A program made the position numbers and the translations under genes. The notes beneath the pieces are model-generated. The model saw only the letters and a list, made by a program, of their open reading frames with translations. It had not been told where the DNA came from and did no database searches. This document shows, one piece after another, positions 52,003 to 60,851 of a stretch of 64,000 bases of DNA. The first letter of the stretch is position 1, and each line of letters begins with the position of its first letter. Source of the stretch: Aurantiacibacter marinus (lineage in GTDB: Bacteria > Pseudomonadota > Alphaproteobacteria > Sphingomonadales > Sphingomonadaceae); assembly GCF_001021555.1 (NCBI RefSeq), contig NZ_LDCP01000001.1:62001-126000 (forward strand). Reading direction: 5' to 3'.

Positions 52003-52505
52003 ACCGGATGTTCGACCACGTTGAGGCTGGGCGATTCCTTGAACAGCCAACCGGAAAAAACGCTGTACCACTGCGCTTCATCGTCTGCGGCGCGCCGTTC
52101 GTTCACGATGACCTGCACAAATGCGCCGGTTTGCTGCAATTCTTCCCACGGCGCCGTGCGTTCACAGGCTGACAGGCGGATAATCACATCATCGATGCGC
52201 CGTGCTTCGCCCGGGTACATTTCGATATCACGGGTTTCGTTATTGCGCTTGTTCACCAGGCCGATCGTGGCGACGCGTTCATCCATCGGCGTGCCGACGC
52301 CTTCGACCTCTGTTGCCATGGTCGGCGGAGCATCTGCGGTCTGCAATTCTTCGGGGATTTCGGTTTCTTCGGCTTCGGGAGCGCGCACCTGCTCATCCCC
52401 GCAAGCCGATAGCATCAGCAGCATGGCCGCCGGCCCTACACTGGCCGATGCACCGGCCGATACACTGGCCGATACATTGGCCCACGCAGCGCGCAGGCGG
52501 ATCAC
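51918..52505 (-). CDS. DUF2155-family protein
   Basis: The 195-residue protein has an N-terminal hydrophobic segment with a lipobox-like LMLSAC near residue 35, an acidic linker and a C-terminal DUF2155 domain containing ETRDIEMYPGEARRIDDVIIRL, WYSVFSGWLFKESPSLNVVEHPVYDVWLKDC read in parts. The family is common beside aat in alphaproteobacteria; its role is unknown. A GTG start at 52505 overlaps the NDUFA12 stop. The N-terminus contains 12-base tandem repeats. Confidence 0.85.
   Translation of the reverse strand: MIRLRAAWANVSASVSAGASASVGPAAMLLMLSACGDEQVRAPEAEETEIPEELQTADAPPTMATEVEGVGTPMDERVATIGLVNKRNNETRDIEMYPGEARRIDDVIIRLSACERTAPWEELQQTGAFVQVIVNERRAADDEAQWYSVFSGWLFKESPSLNVVEHPVYDVWLKDCAMSFPGEENASAPAEPSDS
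52442..52483. repeat. 12-base tandem repeats in the DUF2155 N-terminus
   Basis: About three and a half units based on TGGCCGATACAC encode an Ala/Ser/Val/Gly-rich stretch of the signal region. Being a multiple of three, copy changes would keep the frame but lengthen the N-region before the lipobox. Confidence 0.75.
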
Positions 52506-52900
52506 GCGTCGGGCGTCCAGGCTTCGTAATCGCCGCGCGCTGGCGCACGTTTGCCGCCGCGCTCCAGCGCTCCGGAAGGCAGATAGCGCGAATCGGTGCC
52601 GGTGGCGTTGGGTGTGTAATCCACTTCCCAGATTTTCGCAGGCGGCAGATTGCTTTCCGGAAGATCATCGAAAGACCCGTGCAGCCAGCCATGCCATTCC
52701 GGCGGTACGCGGCTGGCATCATTGGCGCCGTCATACATGACCCAGCGCCGCTCCCGCTGGCCCTGCTTCACCTTCTTGGAACGGAAATAGCGGTTGCCCT
52801 GCGCATCGGTGCCCACATGTTCGCCATTGCGCGCAGACCACAGGGATGTGCCGATAGTGGCACCATCCCACCAGGTGAAAATTTTGCCGAGGATGCTCAT
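52502..52900 (-). CDS. NDUFA12-like NADH:ubiquinone oxidoreductase accessory subunit
   Basis: The 132-residue protein starts MSILGKIFTWWDGATIGT and has VGTDAQGNRYFRSKK, RRWVMYDGANDASRVPPEWHGWLH and WEVDYTPNATGT, matching the NDUFA12/B17.2 family. In alphaproteobacteria and mitochondria this subunit helps assemble complex I. It overlaps the DUF2155 start by four bases. An upstream TTG start at 52936 was rejected in favour of the family N-terminus. Confidence 0.92.
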   Translation of the reverse strand: MSILGKIFTWWDGATIGTSLWSARNGEHVGTDAQGNRYFRSKKVKQGQRERRWVMYDGANDASRVPPEWHGWLHGSFDDLPESNLPPAKIWEVDYTPNATGTDSRYLPSGALERGGKRAPARGDYEAWTPDA

Positions 52901-52951
52901 GCCTGCGCCATTAGCGGGATTGGGCGTGGTCGCCAAGCATTAGGTAAAAGC

Positions 52952-53455
52952 TCACCACTCGATACTGTCGCCAGGTTCAATGCCCAGCTCTTCAGATCGT
53001 CCACCAATCAATTCCAGCACGGCGATGGCTTCACGGTCCGAAAAAACACTTTCCTCGTTATAAGGGATGCCATCAGCAATATTGATGACCTTCCGATCTT
53101 CATCAATGAAGATGATGTCCAGCGGCAAAACCGTGTTGCGCATCCAGAAGCTGAGCATTTCAGGCTCTGCATAAGGGAACAGCATTGCCTCGTCCGCGCC
53201 CATTTCATTGCGGAACATCATGCCGCGATTCTGCTGTTCGCGCGTCGCGGCCACTTCTGTCCGGAAGGTATGGGTGCCGGTGGACGTCGTGACGGTGACC
53301 GGAATAACCTCCAACCCCGAGTCGGGATCGACATTCGCCGATGCCGCAGAAGTTTGCTGCGGCACCTGTTCTGCCGACTGCGGCGAACAGGCGGTAAATG
53401 CCAACATCAATGCTGTCAGCGGCATTTGGGCCAGTTTAGGCAAAATCGTCATCAT
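52952..53455 (-). CDS. DUF192-family secreted protein
   Basis: The 167-residue protein has a lipobox-like FTAC after a short hydrophobic segment and a C-terminal DUF192 domain with TREQQNRGMMFRNEM, FWMRNTVLPLDIIFID and IVLELIGGRSEELGI, read here as AVLELIGG. Function is unknown, and the fold is a small beta barrel. Its start overlaps the recX end by 20 bases, so the two are probably one transcript. Confidence 0.88.
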   Translation of the reverse strand: MMTILPKLAQMPLTALMLAFTACSPQSAEQVPQQTSAASANVDPDSGLEVIPVTVTTSTGTHTFRTEVAATREQQNRGMMFRNEMGADEAMLFPYAEPEMLSFWMRNTVLPLDIIFIDEDRKVINIADGIPYNEESVFSDREAIAVLELIGGRSEELGIEPGDSIEW

Positions 53456-54038
53456 CAGTTTCCTCTGGCCATTCTTCTGCTTCGGCGAGCCAATCATGCG
53501 CGCGGTCTGCATCGGCTGCGCCCAACACGGCGCGGGCATGGTCGAATGTGTGGCCTGCGCGCAGCATGGCTGCAATCTGTTTTTCACGTTTTTCCGGAGG
53601 CACCGGTTTAGTGCTGAATGGCCCGAAGCGGCGCTTGCTCGCAAGATGCAGTGCGGCGCGGCGTTTCTGTACCTCGCCCGGCTGCATCTTTTCGCGTATC
53701 GGTGCGGCTATGCCCGCTTGCCCCAAAGCCTGGCGCACGCGGTTAGCGCCATATCCGCGGCGCAGCAGATCGGCAGAGCGCGCTCGGGCAAATGCTTCAT
53801 CATCGACATAGCCTTTGTCCACAAAGCGCGCGACCAAAGCCGGCAGGTCCGGCGCGTCGTCTGCACTTTCACTGTCCCACCCGCGCTCGCGCAATTTGCG
53901 CTCCAGGTACCGCAGCAGCTTTGCCGAACTGGTGGCAAAACGCGCCACATAGGCCAGCGCCAACTCCTCCAGCGCAGGGGCTGAAAGCGGCTTGGGCGGT
54001 CTTTTAACGCGCCGGGATGAGTAATCTTTGCTGGTCAT
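53436..54038 (-). CDS. recX: Regulatory protein RecX
   Basis: The 200-residue protein matches RecX-type helical repeats: ALAYVARFATSSAKLLRYLERKL, VARFVDKGYVDDEAFARA and RRGYGANRVRQALGQAGI. RecX inhibits RecA filament growth. The ATG at 54038 (MTSKDYSSRRVKRPPK) fits the family; the longer open frame is unconserved. recA itself is not in the window. Confidence 0.86.
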   Translation of the reverse strand: MTSKDYSSRRVKRPPKPLSAPALEELALAYVARFATSSAKLLRYLERKLRERGWDSESADDAPDLPALVARFVDKGYVDDEAFARARSADLLRRGYGANRVRQALGQAGIAAPIREKMQPGEVQKRRAALHLASKRRFGPFSTKPVPPEKREKQIAAMLRAGHTFDHARAVLGAADADRAHDWLAEAEEWPEETDDDDFA

Positions 54039-54157
54039 TGGGGCCTTCGCGGCCTTATTCGTGCCACACTTCCCTTCAAATGGGAAAAGAATGTGCGGTG
54101 TCGGAAACCTCTGATGCCGCTTTTTGGATACGGGAAGCGCCATAAGAGCGCGCTGCA

Positions 54158-55906
54158 ATGAGGGTCCAGCATCACAGCATGACCGAACTTACACCCACAC
54201 CAAATGATTGCCCGCTTCCGCGCAGGCGATCCGATTTCGCCACGTTCAACGAAGCGATCGATTATGCGGCCCGCAGTGAAAAGGGGCTGAATTTTTATGA
54301 TCCGCGCGCCGCGCTGGAACGGGTCTACCCGTTTTCCGAGATGCGCGAAGATGCGCTGGAGAACGCTCGCCGACTCATCGCCATGGGCGTGAAGAAGGAT
54401 GACCGGATTGCGCTGATCGCGGAAACCAGTCCGGAATTCACCGCCATGTTCTGCGCCTGCGTTTATGCTGGCGCATGGCCCGTGCCATTGCCGCTGCCGA
54501 CCACCTTCGGCGGCAAGGACAGCTATATCGAACAATTGGGCGTGCAGCTTTCAAGCAGCGACCCGAAAATGCTGCTGTATCCGGCAGAAATTGGCGAGAT
54601 GGCGTCAGTGGCGGCCAAGAATCAGGGCTGCACCGGCATGGACTGGGACGAATTTTCCGCGCTCGAAGCGCCGCGGATCGATCTGCCGGAAGCTGATCCT
54701 GAAGACATTTGCTATCTGCAATATTCCAGCGGCTCCACCCGCTTTCCCACCGGTGTTGCCGTTACCCACCGCGCATTGCTGCACAATCTGTATGGCCATG
54801 CGACGACGATGGATATCGGGAAGGATGATCGCGGGGTCAGCTGGCTGCCGTTCTATCACGACATGGGCTTGGTCGGATGCTTCCTGTCGATGATCGGCAA
54901 TCAGGTCAGCGCCGATTATCTGAAGACCGAACATTTTGCGCGCCGCCCGCTCGCCTGGCTTGATCTCATCAGCCGGAACAAAGGCAATTCGATGAGCTAT
55001 TCGCCCACTTTCGGTTATGACATTTGCGCACGCCGCATTTCCAGCCAAAGCCATGTGGCGGACCGGTTCGACCTGTCACGCTGGCGCCTGGCGGGTAACG
55101 GTGCCGATATGATCCGGCCCGATGTGATGCAGCAATTCGTCAATGCCTTTGCCGACGCTGGTTTCAAGGCGAGTGCGTTTACCCCATCTTACGGCCTTGC
55201 TGAAGCGACGCTGGCTGTCACGGTGATGCCGCCGGGCGAAGGTATCCGCGTGGAATTGGTGGAAGAAGAGCGCCTGTCGGGCAGCCCGCGCGATCTTTCC
55301 CGCCCCGCTCGCTACCGCGCAATCGTCAATTGCGGCAAACCGCTGCCGGATATGGATGTGGTCATTCGCGGCGAGACCGAAGACCTGAAAGGCGATCACC
55401 TGATCGGCAAGGTCTGGTGCCGCGGCCCCAGCGTGATGCATTCCTACTTCCGCGATGAAGCTGCGACCGAGGAGTGCCTGATCGGCGGTTGGCTCGACAC
55501 CGGCGACATGGGCTACATGGCGAACGGATATCTGTTCATCGTGGGCCGCGCCAAGGATATGATCATCATCAACGGCAAGAACCACTGGCCGCAGGATATC
55601 GAATGGGCGGTGGAACAATTGCCCGGCTTCAATCACGGCGATATCGCCGCCTTCTCGATCGAAACCGACACCGGCGAAGAAGCGCCTGCCGTGCTTGTGC
55701 ATTGCCGCGTGTCCGATCCGGAAGAGCGGATAAAGCTGCGCAACCAGATTTCCGACAAGGTCCGCGCCGTCACCGGCATGACCTGCGTGGTCGAATTGAT
55801 CCCGCCGCGCACCTTGCCGCGAACAAGCTCCGGCAAACTCAGCCGTGCCAAGGCGAAGAAATTGTACTTGTCAGGCGAAATCGCTCCGCTGGAGCTGGCG
55901 GCGTAA
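54158..55906 (+). CDS. Fatty-acyl-AMP ligase (FAAL)
   Basis: The 582-residue enzyme is of the AMP-binding superfamily, with a P-loop-like YLQYSSGSTRFPTGV, HDMGLVGCF and SYGLAEATLAVT, and the FAAL-type C-terminus ending with a KLSRAKAK motif (SSGKLSRAKAKKLY). FAALs activate fatty acids as acyl-adenylates and usually hand them to acyl carrier domains rather than CoA. No polyketide synthase or carrier protein is adjacent. The start is 54158 or the in-frame ATG at 54179. Confidence 0.88.
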   Translation: MRVQHHSMTELTPTPNDCPLPRRRSDFATFNEAIDYAARSEKGLNFYDPRAALERVYPFSEMREDALENARRLIAMGVKKDDRIALIAETSPEFTAMFCACVYAGAWPVPLPLPTTFGGKDSYIEQLGVQLSSSDPKMLLYPAEIGEMASVAAKNQGCTGMDWDEFSALEAPRIDLPEADPEDICYLQYSSGSTRFPTGVAVTHRALLHNLYGHATTMDIGKDDRGVSWLPFYHDMGLVGCFLSMIGNQVSADYLKTEHFARRPLAWLDLISRNKGNSMSYSPTFGYDICARRISSQSHVADRFDLSRWRLAGNGADMIRPDVMQQFVNAFADAGFKASAFTPSYGLAEATLAVTVMPPGEGIRVELVEEERLSGSPRDLSRPARYRAIVNCGKPLPDMDVVIRGETEDLKGDHLIGKVWCRGPSVMHSYFRDEAATEECLIGGWLDTGDMGYMANGYLFIVGRAKDMIIINGKNHWPQDIEWAVEQLPGFNHGDIAAFSIETDTGEEAPAVLVHCRVSDPEERIKLRNQISDKVRAVTGMTCVVELIPPRTLPRTSSGKLSRAKAKKLYLSGEIAPLELAA

Positions 55907-55911
55907 AGGCG

Positions 55912-56307
55912 TCAGCCCAGCAGCAACACGCCCAGCACATACAGCAGCGCCAGCAGGCTGACCGCCCAGACATAGGTTCGCACCTTCGGCACGCCTGTCC
56001 AGTACAGCGGCAGATAGACCAGTCGTGCGCCCAGCCATACCCATGCCGCGAGGGCGGTCAGATCCGTTGCCTTTCCGGCAAGAACCACGCCGAACAGGGC
56101 GATAATTGCCAGCGGCAATGTTTCCAGGAAATTGCCGCGCGCCCGGTCCAGCCGGGCGGCAAGATCGTTCAGCGGTTCGGTATCTTCATCACGCGCGCCC
56201 ATGTTCCAATCGACGCCGTATTGCTTCGTCTTGTAGTGCGTGGCGGCAAATATATGGGCGAGCATAAGTATGCCCGACAGCGCCAATACAGTAATTTCGC
56301 TCGGCAT
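55912..56307 (-). CDS. MAPEG-family membrane protein
   Basis: The 131-residue protein has four hydrophobic helices and the MAPEG features RLDRARGNFLETLPLAI and AWVWLGARLVYLPLYW. Family members act on eicosanoids or glutathione; bacterial roles are mostly unknown. The ATG at 56307 follows a GAGGAG site and lies four bases after the DUF389 stop, so the two are co-transcribed. Confidence 0.88.
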   Translation of the reverse strand: MPSEITVLALSGILMLAHIFAATHYKTKQYGVDWNMGARDEDTEPLNDLAARLDRARGNFLETLPLAIIALFGVVLAGKATDLTALAAWVWLGARLVYLPLYWTGVPKVRTYVWAVSLLALLYVLGVLLLG

Positions 56308-56311
56308 TATT

Positions 56312-57865
56312 CTACTCCTCAACAGCCCAACTTACAGTAACAGTACCAAAACCGGGGCCTGTCGTTTGCGCAGACATGGCCTTGCTTTCGGCGGCCAATA
56401 TTGCCCGAAGCAGGGCCACTGATCCTTCCGGCCCTTCCAATCGCACCGGCACGCCAACCCGGTCCTGCGCCCAGCTTGCCAAGGTCAGCGCGCGGCGGCC
56501 AGCAGCACTTGGCACTTCCCCGTCAAAGGCGATGCTGGGCAATGGGCGCAGCGGCGGGGTAAAGCGGATATCCCATTCCGGCTCTGTGGAATCGATGCGC
56601 CGTTCCAGTTCGGCATAGGTCGCCATGGTCGCCCCATCTAGCGGCCTTGCCGTCACCATGGCCCGGCGGCGCTGGCGGTCAATAGTGACATCTTCAAGCG
56701 GCACCCCAGCCAGCAATGCCAGCCGGTCGGCCAGATCTTCCGCGCGTTCGGCTGCCTCGGCTTCCTGTGCGCGGGCAGAGGCAAGCTCTGCCTCTTCTGC
56801 TGCGTCCTGGCTTGAACCGACGCGTACCTGGGTCAGGGAAACTTCAACTTCCCGGTCGAGGCGGCGCGTTATGGCGGTACGCGCTTCTCCTTCCGCTTCG
56901 CCGATGATTTCAGGCGTCAGCACCGTCGCTGTCACCTGGATCGGATCGCTTTCATAATTTGCCTCTATCTGCGAAACGCGCGCGCGCCCGCTGAACACAT
57001 CTTCGACTACGGTATTGATCTGACGGCTGGCGTTTGTTTCCCACACGATCTGCCGCAACGACAAGAACAGCGGAATCGCCAGCAAGATGAAGGCTGCAAA
57101 GATCAGGAAAGCCTGCATTTGCGTCTGTTTTTCGGAAAGGCTGGTGCTGAAGCCGTAAGCGCGCGCCATCGCTGTCGCGGTCAGCGCAATCGCGGTCAAG
57201 TTGGTGATAAACAGGAACAGGGATCCCCAGAATACCGTGCCGTTCATCGTCGCCAGGCCGAAGCCGACCACGGCCAGCGGCGGCATCAGCGCAGTCGCGA
57301 TGGCCACGCCCACGATCGTGCCTTCACGCCCGCGGATCATCGCATATGCGCCCGCGACCGAAGAGAAGATTGCAACGCCAAGATCGAACAGGCTAGGCCG
57401 CGTCCGTGACGCGATTTCCGAGGTGATCGTCTGCAAGGGCGAGAAGAACACGATCAGTGCGCAGAACAGGATGGCGCACAGCACCCCTACAGCCAGCGAT
57501 TTCGCTGATTGCCGCAGCCATTTGAAATCACCGATGGCCAGCGCAAAGCCGACGCCCATGATCGGATCCATCAGCGGACTGAGAAGCATCGCCCCGATCA
57601 CCACCGCCGCCGAACCCTGCAGCAAGCCGAGAATGGCGATGCCTGCCGACATGCAGGTCATCAGCAGATATCGGGCCGAAAGCGTGCATTCGGCGCGGCG
57701 CTTCTCGATCACGGCGACCTGATCCACGGTGCTGGTGACATCGCGCCGCCACCACCCACTCAGGCTGGACAGCACATCGCCAAAGCCCTGGTGCACAGGC
57801 TTAACGTCGGCGCTGATCTCGCTATCGGCCACAGGTTCAGTCGTGCTCGCGTTTGGTGTTTGCAT
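56312..57865 (-). CDS. DUF389-family membrane protein
   Basis: The 517-residue protein has six or so hydrophobic segments in residues 65-270 with the DUF389 pattern GAMLLSPLMDPIMGVGFALA, SRTRPSLFDL and GIATALMPPLAVVGFGLA, here in the form VAIATALMPPLAV. A long soluble C-terminus (270-517) follows, with two related beta-alpha domains. Function is unknown. It heads the DUF389-MAPEG pair. Confidence 0.85.
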   Translation of the reverse strand: MQTPNASTTEPVADSEISADVKPVHQGFGDVLSSLSGWWRRDVTSTVDQVAVIEKRRAECTLSARYLLMTCMSAGIAILGLLQGSAAVVIGAMLLSPLMDPIMGVGFALAIGDFKWLRQSAKSLAVGVLCAILFCALIVFFSPLQTITSEIASRTRPSLFDLGVAIFSSVAGAYAMIRGREGTIVGVAIATALMPPLAVVGFGLATMNGTVFWGSLFLFITNLTAIALTATAMARAYGFSTSLSEKQTQMQAFLIFAAFILLAIPLFLSLRQIVWETNASRQINTVVEDVFSGRARVSQIEANYESDPIQVTATVLTPEIIGEAEGEARTAITRRLDREVEVSLTQVRVGSSQDAAEEAELASARAQEAEAAERAEDLADRLALLAGVPLEDVTIDRQRRRAMVTARPLDGATMATYAELERRIDSTEPEWDIRFTPPLRPLPSIAFDGEVPSAAGRRALTLASWAQDRVGVPVRLEGPEGSVALLRAILAAESKAMSAQTTGPGFGTVTVSWAVEE

Positions 57866-57992
57866 TGGCGACCATTATCGCGGAAACTCGGCTGCACAAA
57901 GTTTGAAATGCCTGCAACTTGAATTACGTGTCTTGTATCCCTAATACAGTAGATTGAAGTTCAAGGCAGGGAATAAAGGGAAAACCGCCGCG

Positions 57993-59201
57993 ATGGCCAC
58001 GAGCAACGAGACCGCCACAAAGACTGTCAACGAGCTGGAGCTGACACCGCCCGATCCGGTGCCTGCCGTTGCGCCTGAAAAAGCTGCGGGCCTCGTTCCC
58101 GTCAGCGAGGAAAAGCGCACCGCCCTGCAGGAAAAGGTCGATGGCTTCGTCAATGAACTGATCGCGCTCGATGCCAATTCGCCCGATTTCGGCAAGAAAG
58201 TGGACCAGATTACCAATATGGGCCGCAAGGAAATCATGGCGGCCAGCCAGATGTCCAACCGTTTCCTTGATCGCCCCGTCCGTGCGATGGATCAGGAATC
58301 GGGTGTCGGCACCGATCTGGCGGAGCTGCGCCGCACGGTCGAAGATCTCGACCCGGGCCGCAAAGGCAAGATGCGTGGCCGCAAGCTGTTCGGCATCATC
58401 CCCTTCGGCAATAAGCTGAAGAATTATTTTGACAGCTACACCAGCGCACAGGGCCATATCCAGTCGATCCTCGCCCGGCTTTCCAGCGGCAAGGACGAAT
58501 TGCTGATGGACAATGCCGCCATTGATGTGGAGCGTCAGAAACTGTGGGAAGCCATGGGCAATCTGGAACAGATGATCCACATCGCCAAGGCGCTGGACGG
58601 AGAGCTGGAGGAAAAGGCGGCAGAGCTGGATTCCAGCGATCCGGAAAAGGCCAAGGCCATCCGCGAAACCGCGCTGTTCTATGTGCGCCAGCGTACGCAG
58701 GACCTGCTCACCCAAATGGCCGTGTCGGTGCAGGGCTATCTTGCGCTTGATCTGGTCAAGAAGAACAATGTCGAACTGGTGAAAGGCGTGGACCGCGCCA
58801 GCACCACCACCGTGGGCGCGCTGCGCACTGCCGTAACCGTGGCGCAGGCAATGACCAATCAGCGATTGGTTCTGGGCCAGATCACTGCGCTCAACCAGAC
58901 GACTGCCGGGATCATCGATTCCACTGGCGAATTGCTGCGGGCCAACACCGCGCAAATTCACGAACAGGCCGCCAGCAGCACTATCCCGATGGAAACGCTG
59001 CAACGCGCCTTCCAGAACATCTATGACACAATGGACGAGGTCGACACCTTCAAGCTGCGCGCGCTCGATTCCATGAAGCAGACTGTGGATGTCCTTTCGG
59101 TCGAAGTCGAAAAGTCGAAAGGCTACATCGCCCGCGCCGAAGGCCAGGCACAGGCTGCAAAGCAAGTGAATGACAGCGGTTTGCTGAGCCTGGAGGGCTG
59201 A
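57993..59201 (+). CDS. TelA-family toxic anion resistance protein
   Basis: The 402-residue protein is mostly helical and has the TelA/KlaA/YaaN pattern: KLFGIIPFGNKLKNYFDSY, VERQKLWEAMGNLEQM and TNQRLVLGQITALNQTTAGIIDSTGELLR. The family is linked to tellurite resistance and membrane stress, but its mechanism is unknown. The ATG at 57993 was chosen over a TTG at 57954. It overlaps the next gene by one base, matching the xpaC/yaaN pairing of other bacteria. Confidence 0.9.
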   Translation: MATSNETATKTVNELELTPPDPVPAVAPEKAAGLVPVSEEKRTALQEKVDGFVNELIALDANSPDFGKKVDQITNMGRKEIMAASQMSNRFLDRPVRAMDQESGVGTDLAELRRTVEDLDPGRKGKMRGRKLFGIIPFGNKLKNYFDSYTSAQGHIQSILARLSSGKDELLMDNAAIDVERQKLWEAMGNLEQMIHIAKALDGELEEKAAELDSSDPEKAKAIRETALFYVRQRTQDLLTQMAVSVQGYLALDLVKKNNVELVKGVDRASTTTVGALRTAVTVAQAMTNQRLVLGQITALNQTTAGIIDSTGELLRANTAQIHEQAASSTIPMETLQRAFQNIYDTMDEVDTFKLRALDSMKQTVDVLSVEVEKSKGYIARAEGQAQAAKQVNDSGLLSLEG

Positions 59202-60046
59202 TGCCAGAGGACCTGACCCAGCAAAGCGACCGCATTCTGTCTGATAGCCGCGCTGTCCTGCGCGACAATCAGACCGGCGGGCGGCACCGGCTGGAGGGGC
59301 GCTCTATCGGGCGCGGTTCGCAAAGCCTCAAGACAAAGAACCTGCTGAAGCGTGCGGGCTATTTCGGAGCGGCGGTGCTGGCGATTTTTGCAGCCTTCAG
59401 CGTTGCCGGGATGATCCTGAATGGCATTGGCTTTGCCGGCATAATGGCAGCGGCGTTTTCCATCGCCATCGCAGCCTTCATCTTCGCCAATTTCCCCAAG
59501 GTCAAAACGCCCAAGCGCGCCGATCTCTCGCGCACGCAGGATGCGGGTCAACTGGTCGCGCGTACCGAATTGTGGCTGGAACATCAGCGCGCCGCCCTGC
59601 CGCCGCCTGCGGCAAAACTGGTGGATGATCTGGGCGTGCAACTGGATGCACTGGGCAAGCAGCTGGCGCATGTCGATCCCGCGCACCCGGCAGCGCAGGA
59701 AACCCGCAAGCTGGTGGGCGAGTATCTGCCCGAAACGGTGGAAGGCTATCAGCGCATTCCGGCGCACCTTCGCGGCGAGGAACGCGCCGGATCCACGCCG
59801 GACAAACAGCTGGTGGAAAGCCTCGGCAAGATCAGCAAGGAAATCGACCACGTAACGCGGCAACTGGCCGAAGGTTCGCTGGACGATCTGGCGATCCGCA
59901 GTCGCTATCTCGATTACAAATACGGCGATGCCGAAGGTTTGCCGTCCGGAAATTCGCCCGAGCTGCAGGATGCCGGTGTGCCGCTGGCCGATGAAGGCTC
60001 AGGCATACCGCTGCCCGATTTCAACCGAGAAAAGAGCAAGAATTGA
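59201..60046 (+). CDS. XpaC-like membrane protein
   Basis: The 281-residue protein has two adjacent membrane helices (about residues 53-105), then a long helical cytoplasmic part. This architecture and the coupling to a telA-family gene match XpaC, first named for an effect on indolyl-phosphate hydrolysis. Its stop overlaps the next ATG by one base. No catalytic motif is visible. Confidence 0.68.
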   Translation: MPEDLTQQSDRILSDSRAVLRDNQTGGRHRLEGRSIGRGSQSLKTKNLLKRAGYFGAAVLAIFAAFSVAGMILNGIGFAGIMAAAFSIAIAAFIFANFPKVKTPKRADLSRTQDAGQLVARTELWLEHQRAALPPPAAKLVDDLGVQLDALGKQLAHVDPAHPAAQETRKLVGEYLPETVEGYQRIPAHLRGEERAGSTPDKQLVESLGKISKEIDHVTRQLAEGSLDDLAIRSRYLDYKYGDAEGLPSGNSPELQDAGVPLADEGSGIPLPDFNREKSKN

Positions 60047-60354
60047 TGGAAATCGCCATACCGCACCAGCTGGGCCGCGAAGAAGTCCGCCGCCGCCTCC
60101 ACGCCAGCAGCCACGAAATCGCGGATGCCATTCCTGGCGGCATGGCCGATGTCGACACCAGCTGGCCGAGCGAGGACCGCATGTTCATGTCCATCAACGC
60201 AGTGGGCCAGATGATCACCGGCCACATCGACATCCATGACGATCAGGTTCTGTTCCACATGGAAATGCCGCCTGCTCTCGGGTTCCTGAAGCCAATCGTC
60301 GAAGGCGCGATCCGGCAGGGCGGGCAGAAGCTGCTGGGGCCGCCGCGGGATTAA
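60046..60354 (+). CDS. Polyhydroxyalkanoate-system (PHA_gran_rgn) small protein
   Basis: The 102-residue protein starts MEIAIPHQLGREEVRRRL and contains FMSINAVGQMITGHIDI and VEGAIRQGGQKLL, like the small granule-associated proteins of polyhydroxyalkanoate systems. The ATG at 60046 overlaps the preceding stop, so it is the third gene of the TelA-XpaC unit. No PHA synthase or phasin gene is nearby. Confidence 0.72.
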   Translation: MEIAIPHQLGREEVRRRLHASSHEIADAIPGGMADVDTSWPSEDRMFMSINAVGQMITGHIDIHDDQVLFHMEMPPALGFLKPIVEGAIRQGGQKLLGPPRD

Positions 60355-60370
60355 GCGCGGCCAGGATGAT

Positions 60371-60841
60371 CTAAAGCTCGCGTTCTTTTTCCAGGAATTC
60401 TTCGGGGATCCGTAACGCCTCTGTTGCAAGCTGTGTTTCCCGCAGGAACAGCACCAGCGCCCACATCAGCAGTCCGATGGCCGTGATGAATAAGCCAGCA
60501 GCGACCGGGTTCAGCCCGATATGGGCAAATTCTGCAACGAACAGCATCACTACTGTCAAGCCGATGGCAATGCTCGCCATAACCAGCAATCGCATCGCCG
60601 CGCCGATCAGGGCGATCCGCTTATCCAGCGAACGGATTTCCCGCACGACCATATCGTGTTCCATGTTCTGGGTCGCGCCGTGGCGTTCCTGCAAATCGCG
60701 GCTGCGATCTACCACCCGGCCAAGCCGCTGGGTCAGCGTGGAGATGATATTGCCGATGGCGACCAGCACAAAAACCGGCGCAAGGGCGAGCTGAATTGTC
60801 TGAGCGAGCATCGTGCCGGCTACGGGCGCTAACAGGTCCAT
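60371..60841 (-). CDS. DUF2721-family membrane protein
   Basis: The 156-residue protein has three hydrophobic helices and the DUF2721 pattern LAPVFVLVAIGNIISTLTQRLGRVVDRSRDL followed by EIRSLDKRIALIGAAM, quoted here in two parts. Function is unknown. It follows manC by 10 bases and probably shares its transcript. Confidence 0.85.
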   Translation of the reverse strand: MDLLAPVAGTMLAQTIQLALAPVFVLVAIGNIISTLTQRLGRVVDRSRDLQERHGATQNMEHDMVVREIRSLDKRIALIGAAMRLLVMASIAIGLTVVMLFVAEFAHIGLNPVAAGLFITAIGLLMWALVLFLRETQLATEALRIPEEFLEKEREL

Positions 60842-60851
60842 CTCACCCGCC

